Source of the DNA: Mesorhizobium sp. CU3
GTDB taxonomy: Bacteria > Pseudomonadota > Alphaproteobacteria > Rhizobiales > Rhizobiaceae
Reading direction: 5' to 3'
Assembly: GCF_006442965.1 (NCBI RefSeq)
Contig: NZ_VFWX01000008.1
Span: 186,001-250,000, forward strand
DNA length: 64,000 nt
The notes under the pieces are model-generated. The model saw nothing but the letters and a program-made list of their open reading frames with translations, was not told where the DNA came from and did not search any database. Below are positions 16,345 through 25,996 of the stretch, piece by piece (the first letter of the stretch is position 1; every line of letters begins with the position of its first letter). Made by a program: the position numbers and the translations under genes.

Positions 16345-17355
16345 ATGCGAACCACGCGATCGGCCCTCGCAACCATTCTTCTGATCGGCACCGCATGCCT
16401 TGCGGTGTCGAATGCGAACGCTGCGGAATTCACGGTTAAGGCCACCACCGTGACCGAAATGAAGGCCGTCTACGGACAGGTCGAAAGCCGTACCGTGGTG
16501 CCGGCGCGCGCCCGCATATCGGGAACCATCAGCGAGGTCCGCGTCTCCGAGGGCCAAGAGGTGCACCAGGGTGATCTGATCGCGGTCGTGGTCGACGACA
16601 AGATCTCGCTCCAGCTGCGCGCAGCCGACGCCAAGATTGCTGCCCTCGCCTCGCAGCTCGACAATGCCCGCATCGAGATGCAGCGCGCGCAGGACCTGCT
16701 GACCAAGGGCGTGGCCGCGCAAAGCCGGGTCGATGCCGCGCGACTGCAGCTCGATGTCACGACAAACCAGCTCGCGGCGGCAGTCGCGGACAAAGCCGTC
16801 ATCGAACAGAGCGCCAGAGAAGGACAGACGCTGGCGCCGGCCACCGGGCGGGTGCTCACCATTCCTGTTACCGCCGGCTCGGTGATTATGGCCGGCGAAC
16901 CGGTCGCACGCGTCGCTTCCGGCCGATATTATCTTCGCCTGTCGCTACCGGAACGCCATGCCGCCGAGATCGCGGAAGGCGCCGCCGTCGACATCGGCGA
17001 ACGCGGCACCGGGTCGAATGCCGGCTTCGTCAAGGCCCGCGAGGGACGCATCGTCAAGGTCTACCCGGAGATCGAGAGCGGCCGGGTCATCGCCGATGTC
17101 GAGGTCGCCGATATCGGCACCTATTTCGTCAACGAGCGCACGCTTGTGTCCATTCCGGTCGGCAAGCGCGCCATGCTCGGCGTTCCGCCACAAGCGGTGC
17201 GCACGATCCACGGCGTCGATTACGTCACGGTCGAAACGGCGAACGGTCCGGTTGACGTGGCCGTGGTGCTCGGCGAGCGGTTCGACGACACCGGCCAGGC
17301 GCGCATCCAGGTGCTGTCCGGCCTCGCCGATGGCGACAAGGTCGTGCTGCCATGA
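16345..17355 (+). CDS. RND efflux periplasmic adaptor (membrane fusion protein)
   Basis: 336 residues with signal peptide (cleavage near ANA-AE). A barrel-sandwich split by a coiled-coil hairpin (about 85-145, ADAKIAALASQLDNARIEM) follows, then a beta-barrel domain. The lipoyl half motif ISEVRVSEGQEVHQGDLIAVV is clear. Connects the inner-membrane RND transporter to an outer-membrane channel, which is not encoded here. Stop overlaps the RND start by four bases. Confidence 0.9.
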   Translation: MRTTRSALATILLIGTACLAVSNANAAEFTVKATTVTEMKAVYGQVESRTVVPARARISGTISEVRVSEGQEVHQGDLIAVVVDDKISLQLRAADAKIAALASQLDNARIEMQRAQDLLTKGVAAQSRVDAARLQLDVTTNQLAAAVADKAVIEQSAREGQTLAPATGRVLTIPVTAGSVIMAGEPVARVASGRYYLRLSLPERHAAEIAEGAAVDIGERGTGSNAGFVKAREGRIVKVYPEIESGRVIADVEVADIGTYFVNERTLVSIPVGKRAMLGVPPQAVRTIHGVDYVTVETANGPVDVAVVLGERFDDTGQARIQVLSGLADGDKVVLP

Positions 17356-20300
17356 AGCTCGGCATTGCCGGCGGACTCACCCGCTCCTTCATCGGCTCGC
17401 CGCTGACGCCGCTCTTCCTGCTGGCCGCGCTCGCGCTTGGCCTAGTGGCGCTGGTGACGCTGCCGCGCGAGGAGGAGCCGCAGATCTCGGTGCCGATGGT
17501 GGACATCCACGTCCAGGCCAACGGGCTCAAGGCCGAGGATGCAGTCAAGCTGGTCACCGAACCATTGGAGACTATCATCAAGAGCATCGACGGCGTCGAA
17601 CATGTCTACTCGCAGACCGAGGATGACGGCGCCCTGGTGACGGCCCGCTTCAAGGTGGGCACCAGTTCGGACGCGGCCGTGCTGCGCGTGCACGACAAGG
17701 TGCGGGCCAACATGGACCGCATCCCGGTCGGCATTCCGGAGCCGCTGATCGTTGGACGCGGCATCGACGACGTCGCCATTGTGGTGGTGACGCTGACGCC
17801 TACGCCGGAAGCCGCGAGCCGCTATTCCTCTGCCGACCTGACCCGGTTGGCGCGCGAGCTTCAGGTCGAGGTGGCGAAGCTCCCCGATATCGGCCTGACC
17901 TATATCGTCGGCGAGCAGCCGGAGGCGATCCAGGTCGAACCAGATCCGGAGAAACTCTCCCTCTATGGGATCACGCTGCAGCAGCTGACCGCCAAGATTT
18001 CCGGCGCTAACCGCTCCTTTCAGCTTGGCACGGTGCGAGAGCAGGGCAAGCAACAGGCGCTGGTCGCCGGCCAGACGCTGCAAGGTCTGTCCGATATCGG
18101 CAATCTGCTGCTGACCGCCCGCGACGGACGGCCGGTCTATGTGCGAGACGTGGCGAACATCGTGCTGGCGACGGCGCCGGGCGAAAACCGCGTCATGAAC
18201 ATCGCCAAGACCGCCGGCGGGCTGGAGCGTGGTCCCGCCGTCTCGCTTGCCATCGCAAAGCGTCCCGGCACTAACGCGGTCCTCATCGCCGACGCGATCG
18301 GCAAGCGGCTGGAGCAGACGCGCGGGCAGATATTCCCCAAGGACGTCGGGATGACCGTGACCCGCGACTATGGCGAGACCGCCAACGAGAAGGCGAACGA
18401 ACTGCTCTTCCATCTTGGCCTGGCGACGATCTCGATCGTCGTGCTGGTCGCGGTCGCAATCGGCTGGCGCGAGGCGCTGGTGGTGGCGGTCGTCATCCCG
18501 ACGACGATCCTGCTCACGCTCTTTGCATCCCGCATCATGGGCTATACGCTCAACCGCGTCAGCCTCTTCGCGCTCATTTTCTCGATCGGCATCCTGGTCG
18601 ACGATGCCATCGTCGTCATCGAGAACATTGCCCGCCACTGGGCCATGGACGACGGGCGCCCGCGCAGCGCGGCCGCCATCGACGCCGTCGCCGAGGTCGG
18701 CAATCCGACTATCGTCGCCACGTTAACGGTTGTTGCCGCCCTTTTGCCGATGCTTTTCGTGTCCGGCATGATGGGGCCTTACATGAGCCCGATCCCGGCC
18801 AATGCCTCGGCGGCGATGCTGTTCTCCTTCTTCGTCGCCGTCATACTGACACCATGGCTGATGATGAAGCTTGGCCGGCAGCACGCGGCGGCAGGGGGAC
18901 AGGCCGGCCATGGCGGCGCTCATATAGGGACTCTCGGCCGCGCCTATGCCACGGTCGCCCGGCCGATCTTGAAGTCGCGCCTGCGCGCCTGGATGTTCCT
19001 GCTCGTCGTCGGCGTGGCAACACTATCGTCCATGGCGCTGATCTACACCAGGCATGTGACCGTGAAGCTGCTTCCCTTCGACAACAAGACCGAGTTGCAG
19101 GTCGTCGCAGATCTGCCAAAGGGCTCGTCGGTCGAGGACACGAACCGTGTGCTGCAGGCAGCGGTCGACCGTCTGGCCGGCGTGCCGGAGATCGTCTCCT
19201 TCCAGACCTATGCCGGCACCGCGGCCCCGTTCAACTTCAACGGACTGGTGCGCCATTATTATCTGCGCTCTAGCCCCGAACAGGGCGACGTGACGGTGAA
19301 CCTTGTGCCGAAGGGCGAGCGGAGCCGCGCCAGCCATGCCATCGCGCTCGACATACGCGAGCGTCTGAGGGGCATGGCAATGCCAGCCGGCACCGTCATC
19401 AAGGTGGTGGAGCCGCCGCCCGGGCCGCCGGTGCTTGGCACGCTGCTGGCCGAAATCTACGGGCCGGACGCCGAGACCCGGCGCGCCGTCGCGGCGAAGG
19501 TGCGCGAAACCTTCTCGAGCGTCCCCTTCATCGTCGACGTCGACGACAGCTTCCACAACCAGCCACAAAGGCAAAGGCTGTCGATCGACCAGGACAATCT
19601 CGAATATTACAAGGTCGAGCAGTCGGACGTCTATGACACGCTGAGCTACCTGTTCGGCGGCACCACGGTCGGCTATTCGCACCGCGGCGGCGGGCGCTAT
19701 CCGATCCCGATCCGCATCGCCCTGTCGAAGGGCGCCGGCGTCGTCGACCAGCGCGCGCTGGCGACGCCAGTGCCGGCCAACGCCTTGCCCGGCGCGCGCG
19801 ACGTGGTCGAGTTGGGCGACGTGGTGCGCTTGGCGACCGAGCCCGCCTCATACCCGATCTTCCGCCACAACGGCCGCCCCGCCGAGATGGTGATGGGCGA
19901 GTTGGCGGGCGCTTTCGAGGCGCCCGTCTACGGCATGCTGGCGGTGGACGACGCGATCGCCAAGACAGACTGGGGGACGCTTCCAAAGCCCGAAATCGCG
20001 CTGCATGGCCAGCCGGACGACGAATCGAAACCGATTCTTCTGTGGGACGGCGAATGGGAGGTGACCTGGGTGACGTTCCGGGACATGGGCGCCGCCTTCA
20101 TGGTGGCGATCCTCGGCATATACGTCCTGGTCGTCGCGCAGTTCGGATCCTTCAGGCTGCCGCTGGTCATCCTGACCCCGATCCCGCTGACGCTGATCGG
20201 CATCATGCTTGGCCACTGGGCTTTCGCCGCGCCCTTCACTGCCACCTCGATGATCGGCTTCATCGCGCTGGCCGGCATAATAGTACGCAACTCGATCCTG

Positions 20301-20546
20301 CTGGTCGATTTCGTCCGCCATTCCGGCGGCACCGGCCGGCCGCTGGTTGACATCCTGCTTGAGGCCGGCGCGATCCGCTTCAAACCCATCCTGCTCACCG
20401 CGCTGGCCGCGATGATTGGCGCGGCGGTGATCCTGACGGACCCAATCTTCCAGGGGCTTGCGATCTCGCTGCTGTTCGGCCTCGCCTCCTCAACACTGCT
20501 GACGGTGCTGGTCATCCCCGCCATCTACATCGCGTTGAGGAGTTAA
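17352..20546 (+). CDS. RND efflux transporter, AcrB-like permease
   Basis: 1064 residues with 12 expected helices and two large periplasmic loops. The N-terminus (SPLTPLFLLAALALGLVALVTL) and LPREEEPQISVPMVDI are typical of a subfamily of RND exporters with divergent substrate specificity. Helix 4 carries the proton-relay pair in GILVDDAIVVIENIARH. The gene overlaps its adaptor and belongs to the operon controlled, by position, by the BigR-like repressor. Substrate unknown; the subfamily is not a clear multidrug or heavy-metal (CusA) pump. Confidence 0.92.
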   Translation: MKLGIAGGLTRSFIGSPLTPLFLLAALALGLVALVTLPREEEPQISVPMVDIHVQANGLKAEDAVKLVTEPLETIIKSIDGVEHVYSQTEDDGALVTARFKVGTSSDAAVLRVHDKVRANMDRIPVGIPEPLIVGRGIDDVAIVVVTLTPTPEAASRYSSADLTRLARELQVEVAKLPDIGLTYIVGEQPEAIQVEPDPEKLSLYGITLQQLTAKISGANRSFQLGTVREQGKQQALVAGQTLQGLSDIGNLLLTARDGRPVYVRDVANIVLATAPGENRVMNIAKTAGGLERGPAVSLAIAKRPGTNAVLIADAIGKRLEQTRGQIFPKDVGMTVTRDYGETANEKANELLFHLGLATISIVVLVAVAIGWREALVVAVVIPTTILLTLFASRIMGYTLNRVSLFALIFSIGILVDDAIVVIENIARHWAMDDGRPRSAAAIDAVAEVGNPTIVATLTVVAALLPMLFVSGMMGPYMSPIPANASAAMLFSFFVAVILTPWLMMKLGRQHAAAGGQAGHGGAHIGTLGRAYATVARPILKSRLRAWMFLLVVGVATLSSMALIYTRHVTVKLLPFDNKTELQVVADLPKGSSVEDTNRVLQAAVDRLAGVPEIVSFQTYAGTAAPFNFNGLVRHYYLRSSPEQGDVTVNLVPKGERSRASHAIALDIRERLRGMAMPAGTVIKVVEPPPGPPVLGTLLAEIYGPDAETRRAVAAKVRETFSSVPFIVDVDDSFHNQPQRQRLSIDQDNLEYYKVEQSDVYDTLSYLFGGTTVGYSHRGGGRYPIPIRIALSKGAGVVDQRALATPVPANALPGARDVVELGDVVRLATEPASYPIFRHNGRPAEMVMGELAGAFEAPVYGMLAVDDAIAKTDWGTLPKPEIALHGQPDDESKPILLWDGEWEVTWVTFRDMGAAFMVAILGIYVLVVAQFGSFRLPLVILTPIPLTLIGIMLGHWAFAAPFTATSMIGFIALAGIIVRNSILLVDFVRHSGGTGRPLVDILLEAGAIRFKPILLTALAAMIGAAVILTDPIFQGLAISLLFGLASSTLLTVLVIPAIYIALRS

Positions 20547-20765
20547 GACCTTCGAGACCGAGCTTGGAAAGTGGCACGGCGATCGTGGCGGCCTCGGCCA
20601 GTAGTGTCAGCCCATCAACTCGAAGTCGACCAGCACCGCCAGGTCGATCGACAAAAGAATGGACCTTCGGCTAACCGACTCAGCTCTCTAGAGCAACTGG
20701 ATATGTATTCACATCGTTAAACTACCGCCAGCATCCCATTGAATGCGCATCATCCATAGCCAACG

Positions 20766-20805
20766 CCCGCGCCGAGAGCGGTGGCAGCGCGGGTTTGGCT
20801 TTTTT
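20766..20805 (+). terminator. Probable intrinsic terminator
   Basis: CCCGCGC (20766-20772) and GCGCGGG (20787-20793) form a stem followed by TTTGGCTTTTTT. It is 220 bases after the RND stop, so it may end the RND transcript or an unrecognised short RNA. Confidence 0.5.
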
Positions 20806-21009
20806 GCGTCTAGGGCGATCCTGTGGGCGCAACAGCGTGTCCGCTTTTGGCAATTCGACAACATAATGTTGATGACCGACATGCGACCCATGCCGCCATT
20901 TGCTCCCTCGAACTACTATGTGCTTAGTGCAGACGCTCGGACGAGCGAGGCATCCACCAGAAAGTCGATGTCTAGCGAGTCGGCGTTCCAATTTGCTCTA
21001 TCAGCCCAG

Positions 21010-21062
21010 TCAATTCCGGCTGAGGTGCGACCCAGAAAGTTCGAAAAGCTTCCAGGAACCCC
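21010..21062 (+). repeat. Dispersed repeat, copy B (53-bp core)
   Basis: Core is nearly identical to copies A and C. Similarity to copy A extends about 75 bases further upstream (GAGGCATCC, CAGAAAGTCGATG), so the full element may be about 130 bp. Confidence 0.75.
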
Positions 21063-21241
21063 AATCGATTCCCGATTGTAGAACCGCCGGCGTCATTGAA
21101 TAGACAGCTGACACTCTAAATCTCATATAGCGCCCGCGCGTTTGTGGCCGGAAACGCCATAGGGCGCTCGCATCATTCAAGTGATCCACGCGCTCACAAT
21201 TCATGCTGCCCGCATTCGTCCCACGGATTACGGGGTTAGAA

Positions 21242-22306
21242 ATGCGCGCGGCTCGCAAATTAGCGATCGCTATCGTCGCCACGGTGACAACCATCCTTAG
21301 CCTGGGCTGGGGATGGCAATGGTACACGCTGGCACGCTTCGAGGTCGCGACCGACAATGCGTATCTGCACGGTGACATCACCAGCATTGCTCCGAGGCTG
21401 GCGGGATATGTCACGTCAGTAGCGATAGGCGACAACGACCGGGTCAGAAAGGGCGACCTTCTTTTCCGGATCGATGATCGCGATTTCCGGGCGAAGGTAA
21501 ATGAGTCGAAAGCCAATGTCGCGGCCCGGCAGGCCGAGATTGCCGACATCGAAGCGACGTTGACGCTTCAAGACGCGCTGGTTGCGCAGGCCGATGCGCA
21601 GCGTCAGTCGGCGGCGGCGGAACAGGAATTCGCCGAAGCCGACCTTGACCGCTACGCAAAATTGCAAAGAAGCGGAACCGCAAGCGAACAGAAATTCCAG
21701 GACGCGCAGGCAGCGTCTGACAGGGCGGCGGCCTCTCTTCGCGGCGCTGAGGCAAATCTTTCTGCCCAGAAATTGAAGATCGATGTTCTGACGGCGCAGT
21801 CGATGGGCGCCGCGGCGGCACTGTCGCAAGCGAATGCCGCTCTTGACCTGGCCGCGCTTGATCTTGCGCAAACGCTGGTGACGGCGCCAATCGACGGCGT
21901 CATCGGCAACAGACAGGTCCGTGTCGGTCGCTACGTTACGCCTGGCGTGACCGTTCTGGACATCGTGCCGGTCGACGATGTGTGGGTCGTCGCCAATTTC
22001 AAGGAAACGGAGCTCGGTTCCGTCAAGGCTGGAGAAGCTGTCCGCATCACCGTGGACGAATACCCCGGGATTCCTATCCAAGGTGTCGTCGACAGTTTCG
22101 CGCCAGGCAGTGGCGCTGCCTTCAGCCTGCTGCCGCCTGACAATGCGACGGGTAATTTTATCCGCATCGTCCAGCGCGTGCCGGTTAAGATCAGGCTCAA
22201 GGCCAATCCGTTACCGGGCCGTCTCGTTCCTGGACTTTCGGTACGGGTAGCAGTGCGCGTTGAGGACGGGACAGGTGCCGCCGAGCATCAGGGCGTCTGG
22301 CAATGA
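21242..22306 (+). CDS. HlyD/EmrA-family periplasmic adaptor
   Basis: 354 residues from ATG 21242. One N-terminal membrane helix (LAIAIVATVTTILSLGW), lipoyl halves (IAPRLAGYVTSVAIGDNDRVRKGDLL and APIDGVIGNRQVRVGRYVTPG) and a long coiled-coil between them. This is the EmrA type that works with DHA2 MFS pumps, unlike the signal-peptide RND adaptors. Stop overlaps the MFS gene by four bases. An upstream in-frame start at 21203 is less likely. Confidence 0.88.
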   Translation: MRAARKLAIAIVATVTTILSLGWGWQWYTLARFEVATDNAYLHGDITSIAPRLAGYVTSVAIGDNDRVRKGDLLFRIDDRDFRAKVNESKANVAARQAEIADIEATLTLQDALVAQADAQRQSAAAEQEFAEADLDRYAKLQRSGTASEQKFQDAQAASDRAAASLRGAEANLSAQKLKIDVLTAQSMGAAAALSQANAALDLAALDLAQTLVTAPIDGVIGNRQVRVGRYVTPGVTVLDIVPVDDVWVVANFKETELGSVKAGEAVRITVDEYPGIPIQGVVDSFAPGSGAAFSLLPPDNATGNFIRIVQRVPVKIRLKANPLPGRLVPGLSVRVAVRVEDGTGAAEHQGVWQ

Positions 22307-23889
22307 GCATCTCGGCCAAACACAGCCATCAAGGCTGGTACCCCATGACACTTCTGCAGGCGATTTCCGTCCTCTCCGGGACCGTCATCGCGGTATCCAT
22401 GGACGCCATCGCCAGCACGGCGCTTTCGATCGGGCGCATCGGCATCCTTGGTGACATTCACGCGACGACGGACGAATTGGCCACTGCCGATATTGTCTTC
22501 GTCGCCGCAAAGCTTGTGGGCTTCCTCACCGTTCCCTTGTTCATCGCAGTGCTGAGGCCGACTGCCTGCCTGCGCGCGGGCACGGTTGTGCTGCTGCTGT
22601 CTTGCACGGCGATAACCCTGTCGACCGATCTCACATGGATTTATGCTTGCAGGGCCTTTCAGGGATTTGCGGGAAGCGCAATCCTCGTCGCCGGGCAAGC
22701 TCTGCTGTTCTTTCGCTTCGCGCGTGATCGACAGCCTTCCGTGCAGGCCATGTTCGCCATCGGCGCGGTGATGGCGCCGACGACGTTGACGCCGGCCCTG
22801 CAAGGCTGGTTCGTTGACCACCTTTCCTGGAACTGGATATTCCTCTGCAATGTCCCGCTCGGCATTGCGGCACTCGTCCTGCTTGCCGCGGATGGGGATC
22901 GGCCCATCGGTCAACGGATCGAACTGCCGCTCTTCCGGATATTGCTTCTTGGTGTCGCCGCCGCTGCGATCACCTACGTTCTACAACAGGGGAGCCGCTT
23001 CAACTGGCTGGATGACAGGCTGATTGCAGGCCTCGCTCTGCTGGGGTCGCTGGCTGTCGGCCTATTCATTGTTCTGGAATGGGGCGACGCGAACTCCTCG
23101 CTGATCCGTCTATCTCTCTTGCGCAATCCAGGGTTTCGTTTCGGGCTGCTGGCCAGCGTCGTCGCCGGCTTCGCCCTGTCGGGAACCTCCTATCTGGTTC
23201 CTGCCTTCGCGCTCAACGTGCTCGGAATGACGGCCACCGACGCGGGGACTCTGCTGCTTCCCAGCGGTGCGATGCTTGGCGTTGCGATGCTGCTGGCCGG
23301 CGTCGCTATACAGGTTGGCCTGATGCCGATCGCGCCTGTGCCGCTCGGCATCGCGCTTTTTGCCGGGGCAATGTGGATGCTCTCCGGCGCAACAAGTGCC
23401 AGCGGACCTGCAGACCTTGCTTTTCCCCTGCTCCTGCGCGGCTTCGGACTTGGACTTTTGTTCATTTCACTGACGATCATCGCGTTGCCGGGCCTTGGAA
23501 ATAACTCCCTGCCGTTCGGCATCGGCCTGTTCGACTTCTGCAAGCAGCTTGGCGGCCAGCTCGGAACGGCGTCCCTACAGACATACATCGATCATCAATC
23601 ATCGCTCGCTACCACGATACTGTCCGCGCACCTCGTCGACGGAGACCCGCGGCTGGAATCGCGGCTGGGTGCCGTGGCAGCCTCACTCGCCGAACGCGGC
23701 CTCGCCGGGGGAGCTTCTTCCCGGATCGCAATCCCCCTACTTCAACAAATGCTCGGGAGGCAGGTTGGAGCGATCGCATTCGATGAGGCGTTCTTCGCGC
23801 TCGTATTGTTTTCTGCCGGCGCAGCGCCCGCTTTGTTTCTGGCGAAGCGACTGATCGGCAACCAACCACCTAAGGAGACCCGGCCATGA
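22303..23889 (+). CDS. MFS transporter, DHA2/EmrB-like drug exporter
   Basis: 528 residues, hydrophobic throughout, fitting 14 helices. Motif-C-like ALQGWFVDHLSWNWIFLCNVPLG is typical of EmrB-type exporters. Overlaps both neighbours by four bases, so pump, adaptor and quinone reductase are co-translated. Probably exports hydrophobic or aromatic compounds through a tripartite complex with an unlinked outer-membrane channel. No local TetR or MarR regulator is present. Confidence 0.87.
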   Translation: MSISAKHSHQGWYPMTLLQAISVLSGTVIAVSMDAIASTALSIGRIGILGDIHATTDELATADIVFVAAKLVGFLTVPLFIAVLRPTACLRAGTVVLLLSCTAITLSTDLTWIYACRAFQGFAGSAILVAGQALLFFRFARDRQPSVQAMFAIGAVMAPTTLTPALQGWFVDHLSWNWIFLCNVPLGIAALVLLAADGDRPIGQRIELPLFRILLLGVAAAAITYVLQQGSRFNWLDDRLIAGLALLGSLAVGLFIVLEWGDANSSLIRLSLLRNPGFRFGLLASVVAGFALSGTSYLVPAFALNVLGMTATDAGTLLLPSGAMLGVAMLLAGVAIQVGLMPIAPVPLGIALFAGAMWMLSGATSASGPADLAFPLLLRGFGLGLLFISLTIIALPGLGNNSLPFGIGLFDFCKQLGGQLGTASLQTYIDHQSSLATTILSAHLVDGDPRLESRLGAVAASLAERGLAGGASSRIAIPLLQQMLGRQVGAIAFDEAFFALVLFSAGAAPALFLAKRLIGNQPPKETRP

Positions 23890-24875
23890 ACGATACCGCT
23901 GTTTTGACGCCCTCCGTCAACGGGCAGACGATGATAGCAGCGCGCGTAAATCGTTTCGGTCCGCCCGAAGCGATCCAGATGGAGGAAGTAGATCGTCCCG
24001 TTGCCGGTCCAGGCGAAGTCCTGGTTCGTGTCCACGCCGCCGGCGTCGGTCCCTGGGACGGGTGGGTACGCGGCGGCAAGAGCGTCTTGCCCCAGCCTCT
24101 ACCGCTGACGCCGGGAGCCGACCTGGCAGGTACAGTGGAATCCGTTGGCGCCGATGTCTTCGCATTCGCCCGCGGAGATTCGGTTTTCGGAGCGACCAAT
24201 CCCCGCTTTGTCGGCGCGTACGCCGAATACGCTGTGGCATCGGCGGCGATGATTGCCAGGAAGCCTGCCAGGCTAGGCGATATCGAAGCTGCATCTATTC
24301 CTGTCATTGCGGTTACGGCATGGCAGGCGATTTTCGAGCATGCCGAACTCGCGGCCGACCAAACGGTGCTGATCCATGGCGCGGCCGGGAATGTCGGCGC
24401 CTTCGCTGTCCAATTGGCAAGCAGGGCCGGAGCCAATGTGGTCGCCGTCGTCGCAGAGGCGGACACCGACTATGTGCGCAGCCTCGGCGCAAGCCACACA
24501 ATCGACTACACGAAAGAGCGCTTCGAGGAAAAGCTAAGCGATGTCGACGCTGTCATCGACCTGGTCGGCGGCGAGACTCAGCGTCGCTCGCTATCGATCC
24601 TCAAGCCAAGAGGCATCCTCGTCTCGACTGTATCCCGGCCGAACGAAGTGGAAGCGGCGCGGCATGGGGTGCGGTCCAGCTTCTTCCTGGTCGATGTCAG
24701 CACCGCGCGACTCGACAAGATCGCGTCCATGCTGGAGCGGGGAGACCTCGTCGGAAAGGTCGGCGAAGTTCTACCCCTAGCCTCGGCCGTCGAGGCGCAC
24801 GAAATGCTTGAGGGGCGCCGCCCCCATCGCCGTGGCAAGATCGTGCTGCGGGTTGCGCCTGAAAATGATCGGTAA
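23886..24875 (+). CDS. Zinc-independent MDR-type NADPH:quinone oxidoreductase
   Basis: 329 residues. GroES-like N-terminal domain (GPGEVLVRVHAAGVGPWDG), then Rossmann domain with the nucleotide motif HGAAGNVGAFAVQLA. The zinc ligands of alcohol dehydrogenases are missing, as in quinone reductases (zeta-crystallin/QOR type). Enzymes of this type reduce quinones or enones with NADPH. Four-base overlap with the MFS gene implies joint action: reduction and export of a reactive quinone-like compound is a reasonable but unproven reading. Confidence 0.88.
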   Translation: MNDTAVLTPSVNGQTMIAARVNRFGPPEAIQMEEVDRPVAGPGEVLVRVHAAGVGPWDGWVRGGKSVLPQPLPLTPGADLAGTVESVGADVFAFARGDSVFGATNPRFVGAYAEYAVASAAMIARKPARLGDIEAASIPVIAVTAWQAIFEHAELAADQTVLIHGAAGNVGAFAVQLASRAGANVVAVVAEADTDYVRSLGASHTIDYTKERFEEKLSDVDAVIDLVGGETQRRSLSILKPRGILVSTVSRPNEVEAARHGVRSSFFLVDVSTARLDKIASMLERGDLVGKVGEVLPLASAVEAHEMLEGRRPHRRGKIVLRVAPENDR

Positions 24876-24950
24876 GGCATCCATCTCGCCGCGTACCCAA
24901 GGCTCATTCGGCGGAAGTTCTCCAAGTCACTCGAACGGACCAGGCAGACA

Positions 24951-25715
24951 ATGGACCACGAACCGCTCGACATTGACTCAAGGATAGCTGCCGATGGCTC
25001 CGCCGCGGCCCAAGCGCGGCTTGCGTCCATCGTTCACGACTTCAACAATTTCCTCACGCCAATCGTGAGCATCCTCATCGACCTGCAGCGCCAGAAAGTC
25101 GGTTCTGAGAAGCAGATGCGCAGGATCGACGGTGCGATCTTTTGCGCTTACAGGGCCGGAATCCTAACACGGCAGCTGCTCGACAACAGGCACGCGCTTC
25201 AAGCCAATCCGGGAGTCGTCCATGTCGGCGAACTTCTTGCCCGGTTCGAGCCGGTTATGGCCGGAGCAATCGGATCCGACGTCGCCCTAAGAGTCGAAAC
25301 GTCCGCCGACCTGCCGCCGGTCCAGTTCGACGAGCCGCTCCTCGAACGGGCTCTCCTTAACCTCGTGCTGAATGCGCGCGATGCCATGCCCGACGGCGGT
25401 AATCTTGTCGTCGCTGCCTTGCTGGAGCGTCCTGTCTCCGCGAAGTGTCACCACGCCGATTTCATGGTCCGCCTGTCGATTTCCGACTCCGGTATCGGCA
25501 TGAGCGAAGCCATCTTGGAGCAGGTCGGACAGTCGCGTTTCTCAACGAAGGCGCATGGATCGGGACTGGGGTTGATGACCGTGCGGCAGAGTCTGGAACA
25601 CCAGAACGGACTGCTTTCGATCACTAGCGCAGAGGGCAGCGGCACGACCGTCAATATGTGGTTGCCGCTGGCACGCCTGCCCTCGAAACCGGCATCGCCC
25701 GGATCGATCGGCTAA
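24951..25715 (+). CDS. Orphan soluble histidine kinase
   Basis: 254 residues, no membrane or sensor domain. The H-box is IVHDFNNFLTPI with His29, as in NtrB-like/hybrid kinases. The ATP-binding lobe has LLNLVLNARDAMPDGG, DSGIGM and GSGLGLMTVRQSLEHQNG. No response regulator is adjacent. It follows the quinone reductase by 75 bases on the same strand and may be the last gene of that operon. It may act on an unlinked receiver or as a phosphatase. Confidence 0.85.
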   Translation: MDHEPLDIDSRIAADGSAAAQARLASIVHDFNNFLTPIVSILIDLQRQKVGSEKQMRRIDGAIFCAYRAGILTRQLLDNRHALQANPGVVHVGELLARFEPVMAGAIGSDVALRVETSADLPPVQFDEPLLERALLNLVLNARDAMPDGGNLVVAALLERPVSAKCHHADFMVRLSISDSGIGMSEAILEQVGQSRFSTKAHGSGLGLMTVRQSLEHQNGLLSITSAEGSGTTVNMWLPLARLPSKPASPGSIG

Positions 25716-25996
25716 CAGCACAATCCAAGGCCTATCACCCAAGGCCTTTCATCCAGTTCCAAGTTTCGCGTGCGCCGATAGGCTGACATTGCGATCCGCG
25801 AATGCGGATAACGGGTGGGCGTGAATGCAGACCGTCGACTTCCGGATGGGAAAGTTGGGGGGTGGCCGAAGGTTCAAGCTCGGCCTCAAACCGGAAATTC
25901 GATCATGTCCTTTTCCGCAAAGTCTCGGCAAGTTTCGCAAAGAGCCGCGCCACCCTCCCGGCAATACTCCGATCTGTAACCGAACGGAGATTGCCC

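Larger units (their letters stand above)
20547..21241. other. 695-bp intergenic region between RND operon and EmrA-like gene
   Basis: Contains the terminator at 20766-20805 and dispersed-repeat copy B (core 21010-21062). The frames here lack ribosome sites. The promoter of the EmrAB-like operon should be in the last 150 bases; nothing decisive is visible. Confidence 0.55.

Noticed and set aside
20722-21081. Short frames (89 and 112 codons) around the repeat at 21.0 kb
   Set aside because: They read through a terminator-like stem and the dispersed repeat; the three repeat copies keep similarity at DNA level, not as a conserved protein.
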